Shown: positions 33,367 through 46,274, numbered from the stretch's first letter. The stretch: DNA of 64,000 bases from Combretum micranthum (GCA_024138025.1 JAMXBD010000429.1:310001-374000), one strand, 5' to 3'. A program made the numbers and translations. The notes: generated by a model from the sequence alone, not told the origin.

Positions 33367-34025
33367 AGTGTGCACGGGATTAAATAGGTTAATTTGGCTT
33401 GGCTCATTTTGGCCCACGGATTAAATGGGTCAAAAATTTTTGCCCACTTTATAAACATGTCAAAATCTTTTGATCTTAATCCAACCTACTTTGATTCATA
33501 GGTTAAATAGGCTAGCCCACTTTCTAACCTACTTATGCATCTTTGTGGGTTAAATGGGCCAAATTGACCCATTTATACTGATTGAACAAAACGTATATAA
33601 TAAAAAAATTAAGTTTTATAGGGTTTTAAATATATTAATGAAAATTATTTTAAAATAATTTATTGGATATCATATTTCATTTGAAACAATAAATATATTT
33701 AAAAAATATTGTGATGCATATATATTAATTTATCATTCTCTGTTACAATTAATACACAAGTTTAAGCTCAAGTATAAAAGTTATAAGAATAATATTATAT
33801 TAATAATTATTTCCCCTACAATTTATATACATATTTTATTTTTTTATACAAAGTGGGCTAATGGGCCAACTCACTTAATATGCGGGCCAGTCCATTTTAG
33901 CTTGTGGGTTAAACGAGCTAGGTAAAATTAACCAATTTTTAAATGGGCTAAAAATAGTTGATCCTAACCTATTTTCAAAGTAGGTTAAATGGGTCAGCCT
34001 GTGGGCCAAAGCCCATTTGCACAAC
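33367..34025. mobile_element. hAT-like MITE
   Basis: The left end AGTGTGCACGGGATTAAAT is roughly inverse to the right end GGGCCAAAGCCCATTTGCAC. Many TTAAATGGG / GGGCCAA words occur in both orientations near the ends, around an AT-rich centre (about 33590-33840). The layout is that of hAT-derived non-autonomous elements. No exact 8-bp target duplication was seen. There is no transposase. Confidence 0.65.
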
Positions 34026-36192
34026 TAATGTTTTCTGGTCCAATGAAAAACTAAATAAAACACCCCTTAGTAATAATATGTCGAGGATTAGTGAAACTTA
34101 ACTTCTATACATGTCGAGGCCAAAAAAAAAATTTCTATGCATGTCTTAATTAAGGTCAAGTCGGATGTAATTTTGTGCAGTTCAATTTTTTGGGTTCAGG
34201 TGTGTGGATTTGTACTCCAAAGTTCTTCAACAATAGGATCATACAGGCATGATCATGTCATACTACTATTTAGGTGGATTTTAGCAGCATGTTATGTCCA
34301 GGAATTGATCGTACAAAGTTTATAATAAAGGAAAATTTTATTATTAGGATTTGTGTAGTCCATTATTATAATGATTCGTATTCATATCAATCATGATCGA
34401 ATAATTAAAATATTCAATATATTACTTATTATTTATTTTAATATTTAAATAATATGATTGTATGGTCCCATCAAGAAGGTTGTATAAGTTTTCATATAAT
34501 AAAATTCATTTAAAGTGATTATTTTTATTTTTGAGGCTCTAAACAGATGGGCTTTACACTAATATAAATTTGTTCCATCCAATGATCACGTCAAACAGCG
34601 AATACATAAAAAAAATAAAAAAATTATCTCATCCACTTCTATATCCGATCGATAATACAACCTAAATTAAGAATCTTAGTAATCATAAGCGAGTCAAAAA
34701 TTAATTTTCGTAAGATTGGCATTGGATTCCTTTCTTGGGCTAGGCGTTCTAGATTCTGGTACGTTCAAAAGTGATTTGATTAGTCATTACTGGTTTTTAT
34801 TGGTTCGTTTATATAATCATTGGATTATATGTGATCAAGTCAAGCTGTGGATAAAGTTTTTTTCGTCCAAGTGAAGGCATTCCCTATAAGTGGTAAACTT
34901 ATATTTATGAATAGAAGGAGCAAGGCGGTGTGCCCGATTGAAAATTTTTCTGTATATATTTCCCCTTGCTTATTTGGTTTATTGTTTTTAGATCGTTTTA
35001 GGATCTCAAATTTATCATTTTTAAATAGATTATTTATTAAGAACAGATACAGATGAAAAATGAATATTTTCACTCACAAACAGATTAAATAGATTAAATA
35101 CAGATAAGATATAATTTTGGGATCTCTCTCTATATATATTTATATATATAACAAATTACACATGGGTTCATTATTCTAAAATGTAAAAAAAAAATTGAAA
35201 ATTTGAACTTAATTTTACATATATAGAGACTTGCATTTATTATATTCAAAGTATAGAATTCAACCTACAATTAATTTGAACTTGACTTCTTGAACTAAGT
35301 GATGGTGTTCAAAGAGTTCATTAGTAACTAGGATGACTTAAGAATATCCTACTTAATGGATTTGAAATAAGAATTATCACGGATCTACATACACTTAGGC
35401 TCACATACTTCCTAGATGTAGCTATAAATTTTCAACTAAATGTGCGCTTATTAAAAATAACCATGAAATGCATAATCTTAATCTCATCTATCGATGATTT
35501 TATAAGGAAGCAACATATAGAATTGCACTCTTGACTATCAAAAATCAACTAAGAGTTGAACAATAAATAGATCAAATTATATTTAAAAACAACGGGGTTA
35601 ATGCTTCAAAGCTTCTTCACTTACTTTTTACGTACTCAACTATTGAGATTACACGATTTCTTTTTCCAATCACTTCTCTCCAAATCATTTTTTCAAGTAC
35701 CATTATCTCATTACTCCTTTAATACCACATGTCACGTAACACTTACATAGTAACCACACATTAGCATTAGGACACACTTCTACAATATACATTTATTTTA
35801 TTTTTCACCTTTTTTCCATATATACGGTGTTACTTTGTCATCCAGCACAAGAAACTACATGGATGTAGAACTTGCTCCGAAAAGCATGGATTCCCACGAG
35901 AAACCACGTTGAGAATCAAAGGAAAGTTAGGACTTCGGACACATCCAAGAAAGAGAGATCATATATAATCAAAGTTTCTAGCACAAAAGTCAAGATCTCT
36001 GTCAATTTTAAATATGGCACAAAAATATTATATCGTGATTCAATGATTTGTTTGTTTCTGGCATGATTTTTGCATATAGCTCAATCGATCTCTTAGGAAA
36101 GTTTTCATGTTCTTGTGCGAGAATGGAGAAGAAAATCCATTTAAAATCATGATACACAGACACAAATACATATATTTGGTAATTATATCTAA
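34026..36192. other. Intergenic, with a probable MITE
   Basis: About 34800-35125 looks like an enlarged or nested member of the dispersed MITE family ('tttaaatagattatttattaag', 'ttcactcacaaacagatt'). The rest is AT-rich with no recognisable gene. Confidence 0.45.
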
Positions 36193-36576
36193 TGGAACGT
36201 AAATTTGCTATTCTAGTTAAATAAAAATAGATGAGGCACGTTTTACTTGCAATATAAAAAACAAAATTTACTTATAACATTTTGTTGCATGTTAAGGGAA
36301 TTGTTAAATTCATATTATAATTGTGTTAATGTTTTAAGTATTTGCACTATTGGCTAGCATTTGAAATTTATCCAAGTAAAAATTATATGAGGATTAAGAA
36401 ATTAATTTTCCACAAATCACTCCTTATTGATCAAAGTTGGATAGCCTTAGAATATCCATATTTTTGTAGTCCCATTATTAAATTTTTTTAACAAGCATGA
36501 TAGCAAAGTCCTATAATGAATACTTTATGTTATATGTGAATCGTTCGATTACGTTTTAGAAAACCAATGAAATAAT

Positions 36577-36995
36577 TACCTAATGTAATAATTAATAAAA
36601 TATTATCAAAAGTTCTATAATTTAACTCAACATCTTTCCTAAACCAATTAACTTGGAATGACTTTCTTAACTTACACGATAATTACTCTTCTTCTTCTTC
36701 TTCTTCTTCTTCTTTTAAAATACACATTGAGTGGATTCCTTATGTCTGTACTTGTTCTTCTATATACACCACACAACGAATGACCCAAAGTTACACGGTA
36801 AAGGAATGACGGAGAAATAGATTCGATACATAAACTTCTACGAAGAAGCCATGAAGTTGTTCATAGTAATGCTTTATATGAAGGGAAAAGGAATCCCAAT
36901 GTTGACCAGTGAGAAATCGTGTGGATCTAATTTTCAAAGTTGTAGCAAAAACCCTATATCCGAATAAGGTGTAATTCAAATTTACAATCTATTTG
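36577..36995 (+). repeat. Older internal repeat, unit 1
   Basis: Matches 38453-38850 in direct orientation over shared strings such as 'ggaatgacggagaaata', 'agccatgaagttg' and 'gaccagtgagaaat', with much divergence. Includes a (TTC)n tract at about 36688-36715 and a 62-codon - strand frame. The repeat predates the segmental duplication because copy B has unit 1 and part of unit 2. Confidence 0.7.
36791..36979 (-). other. Conserved 62-codon frame, function unknown
   Basis: A - strand frame (MNYTLFGYRVFATT...) is repeated in copy B at 57013-56825 with two nucleotide differences and one residue change. I do not recognise the sequence. It may be a decayed exon or chance. It lies in a block that is better conserved between copies than its surroundings. 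Confidence 0.3.
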
Positions 36996-37231
36996 ACGAT
37001 TTGATTCTAGCATAGTTAAGTTTCAGTTTGTGTTCACGCGTATGATTGAGCAAGAGTCTAGAAGACTAGAACAATTGACATTGCATCAAACTTCATTGTA
37101 TTTTGGACGAAGATAATAGCATATCAAGTGTATGTGCTTTTGATTTTAGGCAACTTAGTATCCCATATTTAAATTTTAATAAATTAGTACTTATATTTTT
37201 AAAGATGTGCAATTCAATTTATCTGCTAAAT

Positions 37232-37441
37232 GGGTTGTTTGATTCGTCATTTTCATATCATTTTAGCATTTTATTTTTGTTGTTTTTAAATAAATTGTTT
37301 ATCGAAAATATACACATATGAAAAACATATATTTTTACTCATAAATAAAAAATAAATCAAACAGATTAGATATAGATATGTATAAGATATAGATGCAGAT
37401 CGAATATTGATAAGATACAATGAAAATTAGACAATCCAAAC
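37232..37441. mobile_element. MITE of the GGGTTGTTTG family (copy A)
   Basis: The left end GGGTTGTTTGATTCG is inverted at the right end as GACAATCCAAAC. Internal landmarks are 'atttttactcataaa' and 'aaacagatta'. The same element is in copy B at 57257-57448, so it was there before the duplication. Related copies occur across the window. Confidence 0.7.
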
Positions 37442-38452
37442 ATTTGATGGATGTTTATTTTGTTGACAAGAGAATAGTGGGTCAAATGTTTATACTTTTA
37501 ATTTTTTTTTTATAATTTTTTGGCAGTTTAATATGGTATCTTTATATTTTGGTAATTTTCTATCAAGTATGTATTATTATGCTGTCATAAAAATAAATGT
37601 TTGTCAAATATTATTTAATAAAGATTCTGAATTGCACATAATTTGAAAGTACAAGCACTAGCTTGCTAAAATTTAAAGATAATAAACTAAATTATCAAAG
37701 ACTTAAAATACAGGTATTTAGTCTGCCTTTACCCTAAAAGTTGTCATAAAAGACACCAAACATTTAAAATAATTCAATTACACATAATTATATTTTTTTA
37801 ATCTGATTTAAAATTAAATATATATGTATATATAGTATAGATTAATTGTAGCAGATAAAACGTAAAGTTTGCTTTTGAGTACAAATAGATTAAATACGTT
37901 TAAAAACAGTACAACCTGAGAATATATTTACTTAATAACATATGGTTTTACTTAGAATGTTGTTAACTTCATATTTATTTTGATTATTACCGCTGTTTTA
38001 TGTATCTGCTCCATTTGCATGTTTTTATAATTTATTCAAGTAAAATATTATACTATAAGGATCTGAAGACCTCCTTAAGTCAAGTGGCAACCTACCACTT
38101 TAAAAGCATCTTATTGCAACTTATTATTTTTTTGATCTACTATTTTTTTTCTAACCTATCACTTTAAAACCAACCTATCATTTTATGCGCAAAAATCCAA
38201 TGATAAATGCTGAGATTTCCTCAAAAGCCACCAATACACGACGTAACCAATTATTTCCCCTACGGATTTGGGATCTAATTTTTGAGAATCACCACTTATT
38301 GACAAAAAAAAAAAAAAAGTTGGAAGGTTTGTTGCCACCTATCTTTCGATTGTCCTTTATTCATTTTTTTAATAAGTATGAATATATCATAATGAAACCA
38401 TATACAGGATATTGGGTTAAGGGATGTTTTCCTATATAACTTTTAGATAATC

Positions 38453-38850
38453 GAAAGAGTAATTACCTAAATTCCATGTTAATGAATTATTTATTGTAGG
38501 TCTATAATTTAATTCATCATCTTTATTAAACCCATTGACTTGGAGTGACTTTCGTAACTTGCACAATAATTAATCTTTCCTTTGCATTGAGTCTGATTCC
38601 TTATGTCTTTTACTTTTTCTCCCATTTACGCCATAATAGCACAAAGTTAGGAAGTAAAGGAATGACGGAGAAATAATATTCGATACCCTTCTATGATTAA
38701 GCCATGAAGTTGCCCATCATAACATTTTATAAAAACGGGAAAACGAGTCCCAACGTCGGCCAGTGAGAAATAGTGTTGGTCTACATTTGAAAATTGGTGA
38801 CGAAAATTTCAACATCAGAATAAAGCGTATTTTAAATTACAGTGAACTTG
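38453..38850 (+). repeat. Older internal repeat, unit 2
   Basis: The diverged partner of 36577-36995, about 1.87 kb downstream. Upstream flanks also align (36280-36395 with about 37957-38060), so the original unit was larger. Most of this unit's right half is absent from copy B. Confidence 0.65.
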
Positions 38851-40810
38851 GGTCCTTGTGACATCTTTAAATTAAAAAAGAAAAAAGATAGATAAGCGAA
38901 AAGACTTGATGGATCATATTTGGATCTTACCATCCATCGATAGTCTAGTGAATCTTATATTTATTTTTTCTTCTTTTTAAATTTAAAGATGGTGGATTGA
39001 TCATCTACCATCGTGAGTAGTGATAAGACCTATCTATGATACCGGATGATTATCTTAAAGCTAGAGGCTCACTAAGGACTACCTCTATGCAACATTTTCT
39101 AGTTAGAATCAATGTTAAAAATACTTATATGCATTGCATGGAAAAATTAAGGATAAAGCAAAATTACAAAGAGTAATCTAGGGTTTTGTTCATGGAAAAG
39201 GCAGAGCAAAGAGAAAGTTATGGATGTTAAATTTGGAAACTCTGTAATATCCTATGAATTAAAACCTCAAATATAATGAATTTGAATCCTCTAAATTTAC
39301 TTTCTCAATTTCTCTTAATTTATAAATTAATTCTTAAAATCTTTTAGAATTTTATAATATCTTATAACATTATTTTGACTTGATCTTTATCTTAATCTCA
39401 ATAAATGATAAAATATTAAAGCAATAAATAAAAGAATTTGAAAAATGGAAATTTAGAGTATCATTTTAGTTGGATGGTTTTGTGCTCTTGGGCCCACAAA
39501 TTGCATAATTATTGTCTAGCTAAATGGAAGATCCGAAGATATATGAAAGGGCAGTATGATCCAAGCCGACTTTTATATCACAGTATAAACTGTAAATAGC
39601 ATGATAAATTTACTACTATCTATAACAAAGCATAGATGGAGGAATTTTTAAAGAACCGATTCAATAGGAAAAGGGTAAAGGAAGCTTGTTGGAACTTATA
39701 ATATACACAAAAATAGTATTTGCACAACTAAAATATGATTGTTGTTGAGAAACTCTAACGAAATTGGGCTTTATCATTTCAACGATGGTCCATTTATCCT
39801 TTTAAACAGTTCAAATTGGATAGGCTAAAATCAGTCCCGAATTGTAGTATTCCTCATTGGACATTCTAATGCAAATTGCAATTTTTTTTTTTTTTTTGGT
39901 GATGGCCCATTGGGACACATTATGACAGATCACAACTCCTCTCTTAACTAGTTCCCTATCCATTAAGCAGTTAATCGCTAAATTAATGACCTCTTGTGTG
40001 TACTTATCCAATTTATTTTTTTATTTACATGGTGTCTTCACATAAGGTAACAATTGTTAGGAAAGAATTTCTAATGAAATAAATTTAGAGAATAACAATG
40101 ACTTAGAGGCACGAATGATATCATTTTCCTTAGAGAATTTACGCCTTTCACACAAAATTTGCTATGAGAGTTATGTTGTGGAATTTCCCCAGGATACAAC
40201 TAAGTCTTGATACTTGAATAGCAAATTTTCAAGTATCAAACCACACTTAAATATATTCGAGATATATGTGTATAATATTGTTAACAAAATAGAGAAATAA
40301 AGAGAAGAATTGTAATCATTCAAACATTACCAATTGCAACACATTATATTTATTATGATTAGATATTCTAACCATTACTACTTTCTCTAAGAATCATATT
40401 GTTTGGACATGGGTTGCATTGTTTGGATTTCAAGTTTGTTAGTTATTAATTAACATGAACCATTATCATGAATCAATGCGACCAAAATACATAAAACTCT
40501 TTAAGAAATTGATCAAAAGTTGCACTATTAAAAAATTAACCATTGAAACAAAATTATCATTACGACAATAGAGATCACACCTGTGATTATGGTGAATACC
40601 AAAATTTTGTTTCATTTTAATCTTCTTCCTTATTTAAGGTACAATATCCACATTATATATTATATAATTGACAATCTATATCCACAATAATTAATTTGAG
40701 CTCTCATATTATATAGTACAATCAGTAATGAGGTTGTAAACCAATTTGTTTAAAACGAAAAAGGTTTAGAAAGACAGCCACTAGATAACCTAGTTGCCAC
40801 TATTTTATGG

Positions 40811-40913
40811 TTTTTGTTTTTTTTCTATTACAATAAGAGAGAGGAGAATTGAACCCGAAACCTCTTATATGAGAGACCAAAAAAGATACCAGTAGATCAC
40901 AAGGTCATTGGCC
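40811..40913 (-). mobile_element. tRNA-derived SINE (copy A)
   Basis: Read on the - strand it starts GCCAATGACCTTGTGATC, has an A-box-like TGATCTACTGGTATC, a B-box-like GGGTTCAATTC, then a CT-rich segment and an A-rich tail (T run on + at 40811-40824). In copy B the same SINE survives but is split by a MITE (60077-60470). The tRNA-like head and poly-A tail support a Pol III SINE. Confidence 0.7.
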
Positions 40914-40919
40914 TTTTAT

Positions 40920-41085
40920 AAGTCTATTTGGATTATCTAGTTTGTCTCTATGTCTTATCTATATATGATTTGTATCTGTATCTTATATGTTTATGAGTAA
41001 AAATATATGTTTTTCATTTGTGTCAATTTTTTAATAAATAATCTGTTTGAAAATGACAAATATATATATATATATATATATATTG
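40920..41085. mobile_element. Partial MITE of the dispersed family, next to the SINE
   Basis: 'ctatttggattatctagtttg' followed by 'tttatgagtaaaaatatatg' and 'aataatctgtttgaaaatgac', then a (TA)n tract. Shared with copy B at about 60526-60680. Confidence 0.55.
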
Positions 41086-43889
41086 TATTTATAGGGAGAT
41101 AGTAGGTTTAGTTTCGTAATATCGGAAGTGATGAAAAGAAAAGACAGTTCACGAGTCAATTCCTATAAAATCTAAATAATAAGCCTAAGAAATTAGTGAA
41201 ATATCAAGAAAGCGGGAAGCTGAAAGACACGACCAACAATAATTTGGATTCCATAAACTCTTCTTCCAAGTAAGATATCAAACAAGATAGGAAAGTGGCA
41301 GGTCTGGTTGATTAAAAAGTTGATATGATAATATGGTAGTGTCTATGAAGTATGAACTTTTCCTTTTTCTTCCTTTTTTTTTTCCCCATAAAATGTCCAT
41401 GTATATTTAGATTAATGTTGGAAAAATTGCAAATTATCATTTCAAACTTTAATCCACTTTTCAAACTTTCAATTGCACTTAACCCTTGACTTTTAAAAAT
41501 TTATATAGATAAGGACAAATAACATTTTTCATTAAAGCAAAATAAAAAAAAATACAAATCATCCTCTTGAAATTTGGCTTATGTGCAAAGGTACTTCCTA
41601 AATTTTCAAGTATGTGCAGATTTATTTCCAAACTTTTAAAGAGCATATAAAAATTATTAATTTTTCTTAACCGTATCAAATATTAAAAGTTTAAGAGGTT
41701 TAAAAGTGTGCTTTGAAAGCTCATGGGATGATTCCACACATTGCTAAATTTGTAATTTTTCCATAACATTGTTGAAATCATTCATGTACATTATTATGTA
41801 TTAGTTTCCACTATATATCTAATTTATCCATTCCAAAACATTTTGTCAATCTTTATGTGCCATCCTAGATATATATTGATTGATAGGATGAAAAAAAGAA
41901 GAAGAAGAAGAAGTTGCATGACTGTTTTCGTTAATTCCTAAATGTATGCATGGTAATAGGGAAGCAAATAAATCCAAGATTTATTTATTTTTTTTCTTTT
42001 TTTCATGCTTTTGGGTCAAAAGAATTTCAAAGTTCATTACCACCTTTATCTTTTATATGAATATAAATAAAAAATTGTTTAGTCATGAGCAATTTTTCTT
42101 ACCTTTTAGTATTGTATTTAAAATAAAACAAAAAAAATTGAAATAATATCATGTTAGATCTTATAATTTCAAATATTGATTTTGACGCATTCTTTCCCCA
42201 AGCTTAAAAATAATCTCATAACACATATGTTGAATAATAATAATAATAATAACAAGAGAAGGGGTGTATTGTTAGTCTAAAACTTTTTTGCTTAAAACCA
42301 ATGAAAATTTTGGAAAGGTGATTTAGAAATAACCTTTATGTTTTTGTTTCTTTTAGATAATGCACGTGATAAACAGATAATAAATACCAGAAATAAAAGC
42401 ACATAACAATAAAGGAGATAATTGATTTATAGAGATTCCTCTTTATGAGTTAGTCCTCTCTTCCAGCTCTACTGCTGGGGATCTGGTATTCCACATCAGT
42501 CGTTCCACTAATCTAATAGTAAAGAAGAATTACAATCACCAATAGCTCTTACTCTGTCTTTCTGGCCTATCAATTGGCTATGCATAGACTACAAGACTCT
42601 GTAATCTAACTTCTATGCTAATCCTCAGTTCAAAAGTTAAAACAATGAAATCGTAGTCAGAGGAAATATATGCTCTCTAGATATTAAGCCAATAACTAAA
42701 ACAAACGAATAAAGCTTACAGTGTCTGTTCAAGTGTCTATATGCTTGATTAGAAGGCTTTTTGTAGCACAAGGGAGTTTTTAATTGCTGGATTTGTTACT
42801 TGTTTTTCAAACCTTGAAAATGAGATATATATATATATATATATATCTTCGTTCTAATCCTTGCTTCTTCAAACATTCAAAATTCTTCCAACGGTTTAGA
42901 TAATTCTTGGATGATATTGATATCCCTAGGAAAGTGCAATAAGATTATCTTGATTATGAATTCAAACTTAAAACTGATGCGAGCTTATCTTGTTTAGCTT
43001 CTTTATCTTCAAAATTTCTAGATACTTGAACCTTCTTGGTTGGATAAGATTTCGTTTTTGAATATGGAGATCCCACAAAATCCGAATAATCTTCAGCTTG
43101 AAAAAAAATCTCTTTAATTTTGGATAAGGCTTTAACAAAAATTTTATCTTCATTTGTTAGTTGCCATCTTGAGACAAAACATATTTGTTCCAACTATAAC
43201 TCTCAAACATATTTTTGTTAAACTCTGATCCTCATTTGACTTTGAATTTAAAATATGATCTTCATTAATCTTTGTAAATAAACCTTTCTAAATTATCAAA
43301 GATAAATAATTTCCTATGGATTATTATCGTCTTTATGAGGAACGAATTAAGTGCATTACCCAAATAAGCTTAATTAGTAGAGCTAGGGCTTCAAATATTT
43401 CCTACTTGAAATTTCCACATAAAACTTCAATTGTCTATAAAAGTGTCTACCAATATGTCTAATGATTTATCTGGTTAAACATCTGATGGAGTGTCTACTT
43501 CATTGTCTGATTAAATGTAAGAGAAGAGAATACTTTTGATCTTCACACTTAAAGCAAATTCATCAGTTTTCTTTTAATATTTCTGTTATCATCAAAACTT
43601 ATTTAGAAGAACTCAACAACAACAGCAACAACAGCAACAACAACAGCAACAATAGCTAACACAATAATGCGATATTTTTGTTCCTTGTTTTTATAACTTT
43701 AAATTAGGATTTCAACAATTCATCAAAGGCATAGTTTCAATGGAAAGGGAAAAAATTATTACGTTATTTATTAATGATTCAACCTCAAACCATTAACTAA
43801 ACTATATGAAACCAATCTATTATATTTTAAGAAAACATTTCTCAAATCGGATAGTACATGTTTTATTCGATTCAAAGTGATTAAAAAAA

Positions 43890-45016
43890 AGGTAAATTAC
43901 ATGAACATCCTCTAAAAAGTTTTGAAATTACAAAGACTCTTACCTTTTTTAAAAGTTAACAATTACCCCTTGGAGTAATAGCAGAGTACATATATATTAT
44001 TAAATCTCTCCAAATAAATAGATATGAGAAAATTAATTTAAAAAAATCATGTCGTATTTATTTGTTGATGTGGCAACATAATCTTTTTTTTTTTAACAAA
44101 AATCAAAACACGGATTCCTCAACAAAAATATAGTCTAAACCAAAATCATTAAGCCCTATTTTTATCATCTTTTTAAATGAAATGTATATTTTCATCTTCT
44201 TTACATTTTTTTTTTAAATTTAAGACATGAATATTCTTAAACTTATAGATTTCCAACTTAGACTCCTTACGCTGTGTCTAGTGTAGAGAAAAGAAATAAA
44301 GGAGAAATACTTATTCGACAAGGCTAGAAAATAATTAAAAAATTGCGATAAAAAAGAATATATGTTTTCTCTCTTATTTGAAAGACAAGATAGAAATAAA
44401 TTTATAAATAAGATAATGAGTCATTATAAATATTGTAGTAAAATCCAACAGCTAATCTTATCATAGTGTAAATATACAATTAAATATCACAGAGCAATTC
44501 CTAATCCTATGATAGACACTGCTTATTAATAAGAAATTAGACCTTAAGGATTAAAGTTGAACATTTATCTTAATAAAACTAATTATATTATAAATGTATA
44601 CCCCATTGTCTTCATCTCCATCCATGAAATTGGAATTTGCAGATACAAATAGTAACGTTATTTCATAAAAAAAATTAAAAAAAAGAAATTAAAAATATAC
44701 ATTTCATTTAGAAAGATAAAAAAAAAAAGGATTTGGTATTTTGGTCTACAACTATGTTTTTATTCAGAGAGACACATTTTGGTTTTCATTAAAAAGAAAA
44801 AAAAAGAATTATATTTCCAAGTTAACAAATAAATATGACATGGCATTTTTTTTCAATTAATTTTCTCATACCTATTTATTTTAAGAGATAAAAAAACTAT
44901 CATTTAATAATATATGTGGACATTGCAGCTGCTTTAGGGGTAATTGTTGCATTTTTGAAAAGGAGAGGGTTAGTGTATTTTCAAAACTTTTCAAGGGATG
45001 CCCGCATAATTTACCT
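43890..45016. mobile_element. Large foldback element (1.13 kb)
   Basis: The left end AGGTAAATTACATGAACATC is inverted at the right end (GATGCCCGCATAATTTACCT). The arms stay complementary for about 200 bases, including 'acaattacccc' against 'ggggtaattgt' and 'catatatattattaaat' against 'tttaataatatatgtg'. The centre is AT-rich and has no transposase. The left arm is also present at the end of copy B (63404-63496), so the element predates the segmental duplication. Confidence 0.75.
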
Positions 45017-45981
45017 AAAAAAACCATATAATTAAATCATATTTTATAGCTTGGTTTAAGTCGAAAAGTAAACTGAATTGTATCATACCAAACAAATTTA
45101 ACCAGTTGTACCTTTATTATCTTAATTTATTGTTTTACTATTTTGTATGTAAACCAATATTTTATATTACACCAGAAGAATTAAACTGTTTTTTTATAGT
45201 TTGTTTAATTCAAAAGGTCTAAATTGAATCAAACGAGGTATACTCCTATGTAAAAAAATCATATTTGGTATTTTAATTTTGCACAAAAGTTTAATTTAAT
45301 ATTTAAATTTTAAATTGATCACTTTAATACCCAATTAAATATTTCGTGATTATTTTTACTTTTTTACTAACACCATATACTCTATTTTTCAACATACAAG
45401 ATGCACTCAATTTTGATTGAATACTAAATAGACAATTTAAAAATTTATAGACCAAATTGAATTTTCATACATACTTTAGCTATCAAATTTCACATTAACT
45501 CTACTTTTAATTTTTATTTATTGTTTTACCCTTATTTTTTTCTAATATTGGTTGGTTTAATTAAAACCAATCCTTTATGTTAAAAAAAGATAACACTCAA
45601 ATGGATCAACCTTTACACAGTTCTTGTGTTGATTCAAAGTGTTAAAAAACGAAAAGAAAAAGAGAAATCCATACCATGGGGTTGGTTTGGTACGAGAATA
45701 ATTAAACTACGTATCTTACAGCTTGGTTTGATTGAAAAGGTAAATTAAATTAAATCAGACAAAGCAAAATAGGCGCACCTTTTTTTTTCTTAAATTGTTT
45801 TACTCTCTTACGTGTATTGTTTTACAAATGGGACCTGTGGCATATCACCTTATCACAAGTTAGAATTCTGCATATCCTACCCACACTATGATCGATTGAA
45901 AGTGGTCAAACTCGTGGACTCTTGTCCCACATGTATCTAAACAAGGTAGATGCCTACCGTGCCAATTGCCAATTCAGCCAA
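45017..45981. other. Intergenic, no gene seen
   Basis: AT-rich, with repeated short phrases such as 'gtttaattcaaaaggtctaaattgaat' and 'gtttgattgaaaaggtaaattaaatt' that suggest a diverged repeat. Nothing codes. Confidence 0.45.
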
Positions 45982-45986
45982 GGATC
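45982..45986. repeat. Target site duplication, left (GGATC)
   Basis: GGATC directly before the LTR at 45987 and again at 53601-53605 directly after the other LTR. An exact 5-bp duplication. Confidence 0.95.
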
Positions 45987-46258
45987 TGATAGGATTGAAT
46001 TTGAGAGTAGGAAGGAAAGAAAGAAAGGGGACGAGAGGAAAGAAGATTTGTCGTAATTACTTTTCTGCTCCTTTATTGAATAAGAGATTGGCTATTTATA
46101 ATAGCCTTACAACGGGAATATAACAAACTCTGCTATAATCTCGGAACACTAAAGCCAGTACTCCTGGCACAACTACTTGACAGAATAATATGCGCACAAC
46201 TACTGACAGAATAATATGCTAAAGACCAGTTCTAATAACAACCCACGTATCTTTATCA
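45987..46258 (-). repeat. 3' LTR (left end) of the - strand gypsy element
   Basis: 272 bases beginning TGATAGGATTG and ending TTTATCA on the + strand. Matches 53329-53600 except at about four positions. A TATA-like box reads TATAAATAG on the - strand (46092-46100). The pol frame ends inside it at 46219. Confidence 0.97.
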
Positions 46259-46274
46259 TTCCTCCCCCTTAAAG
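46259..46274 (-). other. Polypurine tract (- strand element)
   Basis: On the - strand CTTTAAGGGGGAGGAA abuts the 3' LTR. It is also read as codons of the chromodomain tail. Confidence 0.85.

Larger units (their letters stand above)
36193..43988 (+). repeat. Segmental duplication, copy A
   Basis: Homologous in direct orientation to 56278-63496. Homology starts abruptly at TGGAACGTAAATTTGC and is continuous apart from indels to about ...GCAGAGTA. No gene lies in it. It contains an older internal repeat (36577-36995 against 38453-38850), a MITE (37232-37441), a SINE (40811-40913) and microsatellites. Blocks 38638-39060, about 40048-40684 and about 43100-43192 are missing from copy B. Confidence 0.9.

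Noticed and set aside
41479..41679. Similar - strand frames at 41479-41679 and 61109-61339
   Set aside because: They are shared only because the segmental duplication is shared. The two translations differ by many residues and shifts, unlike the block at 36791.
43617..43660. CAA/CAG-rich stretch considered as a polyglutamine-coding exon
   Set aside because: A simple repeat in non-coding DNA; copy B has a shorter, different version (about 63138-63160) with no open frame.
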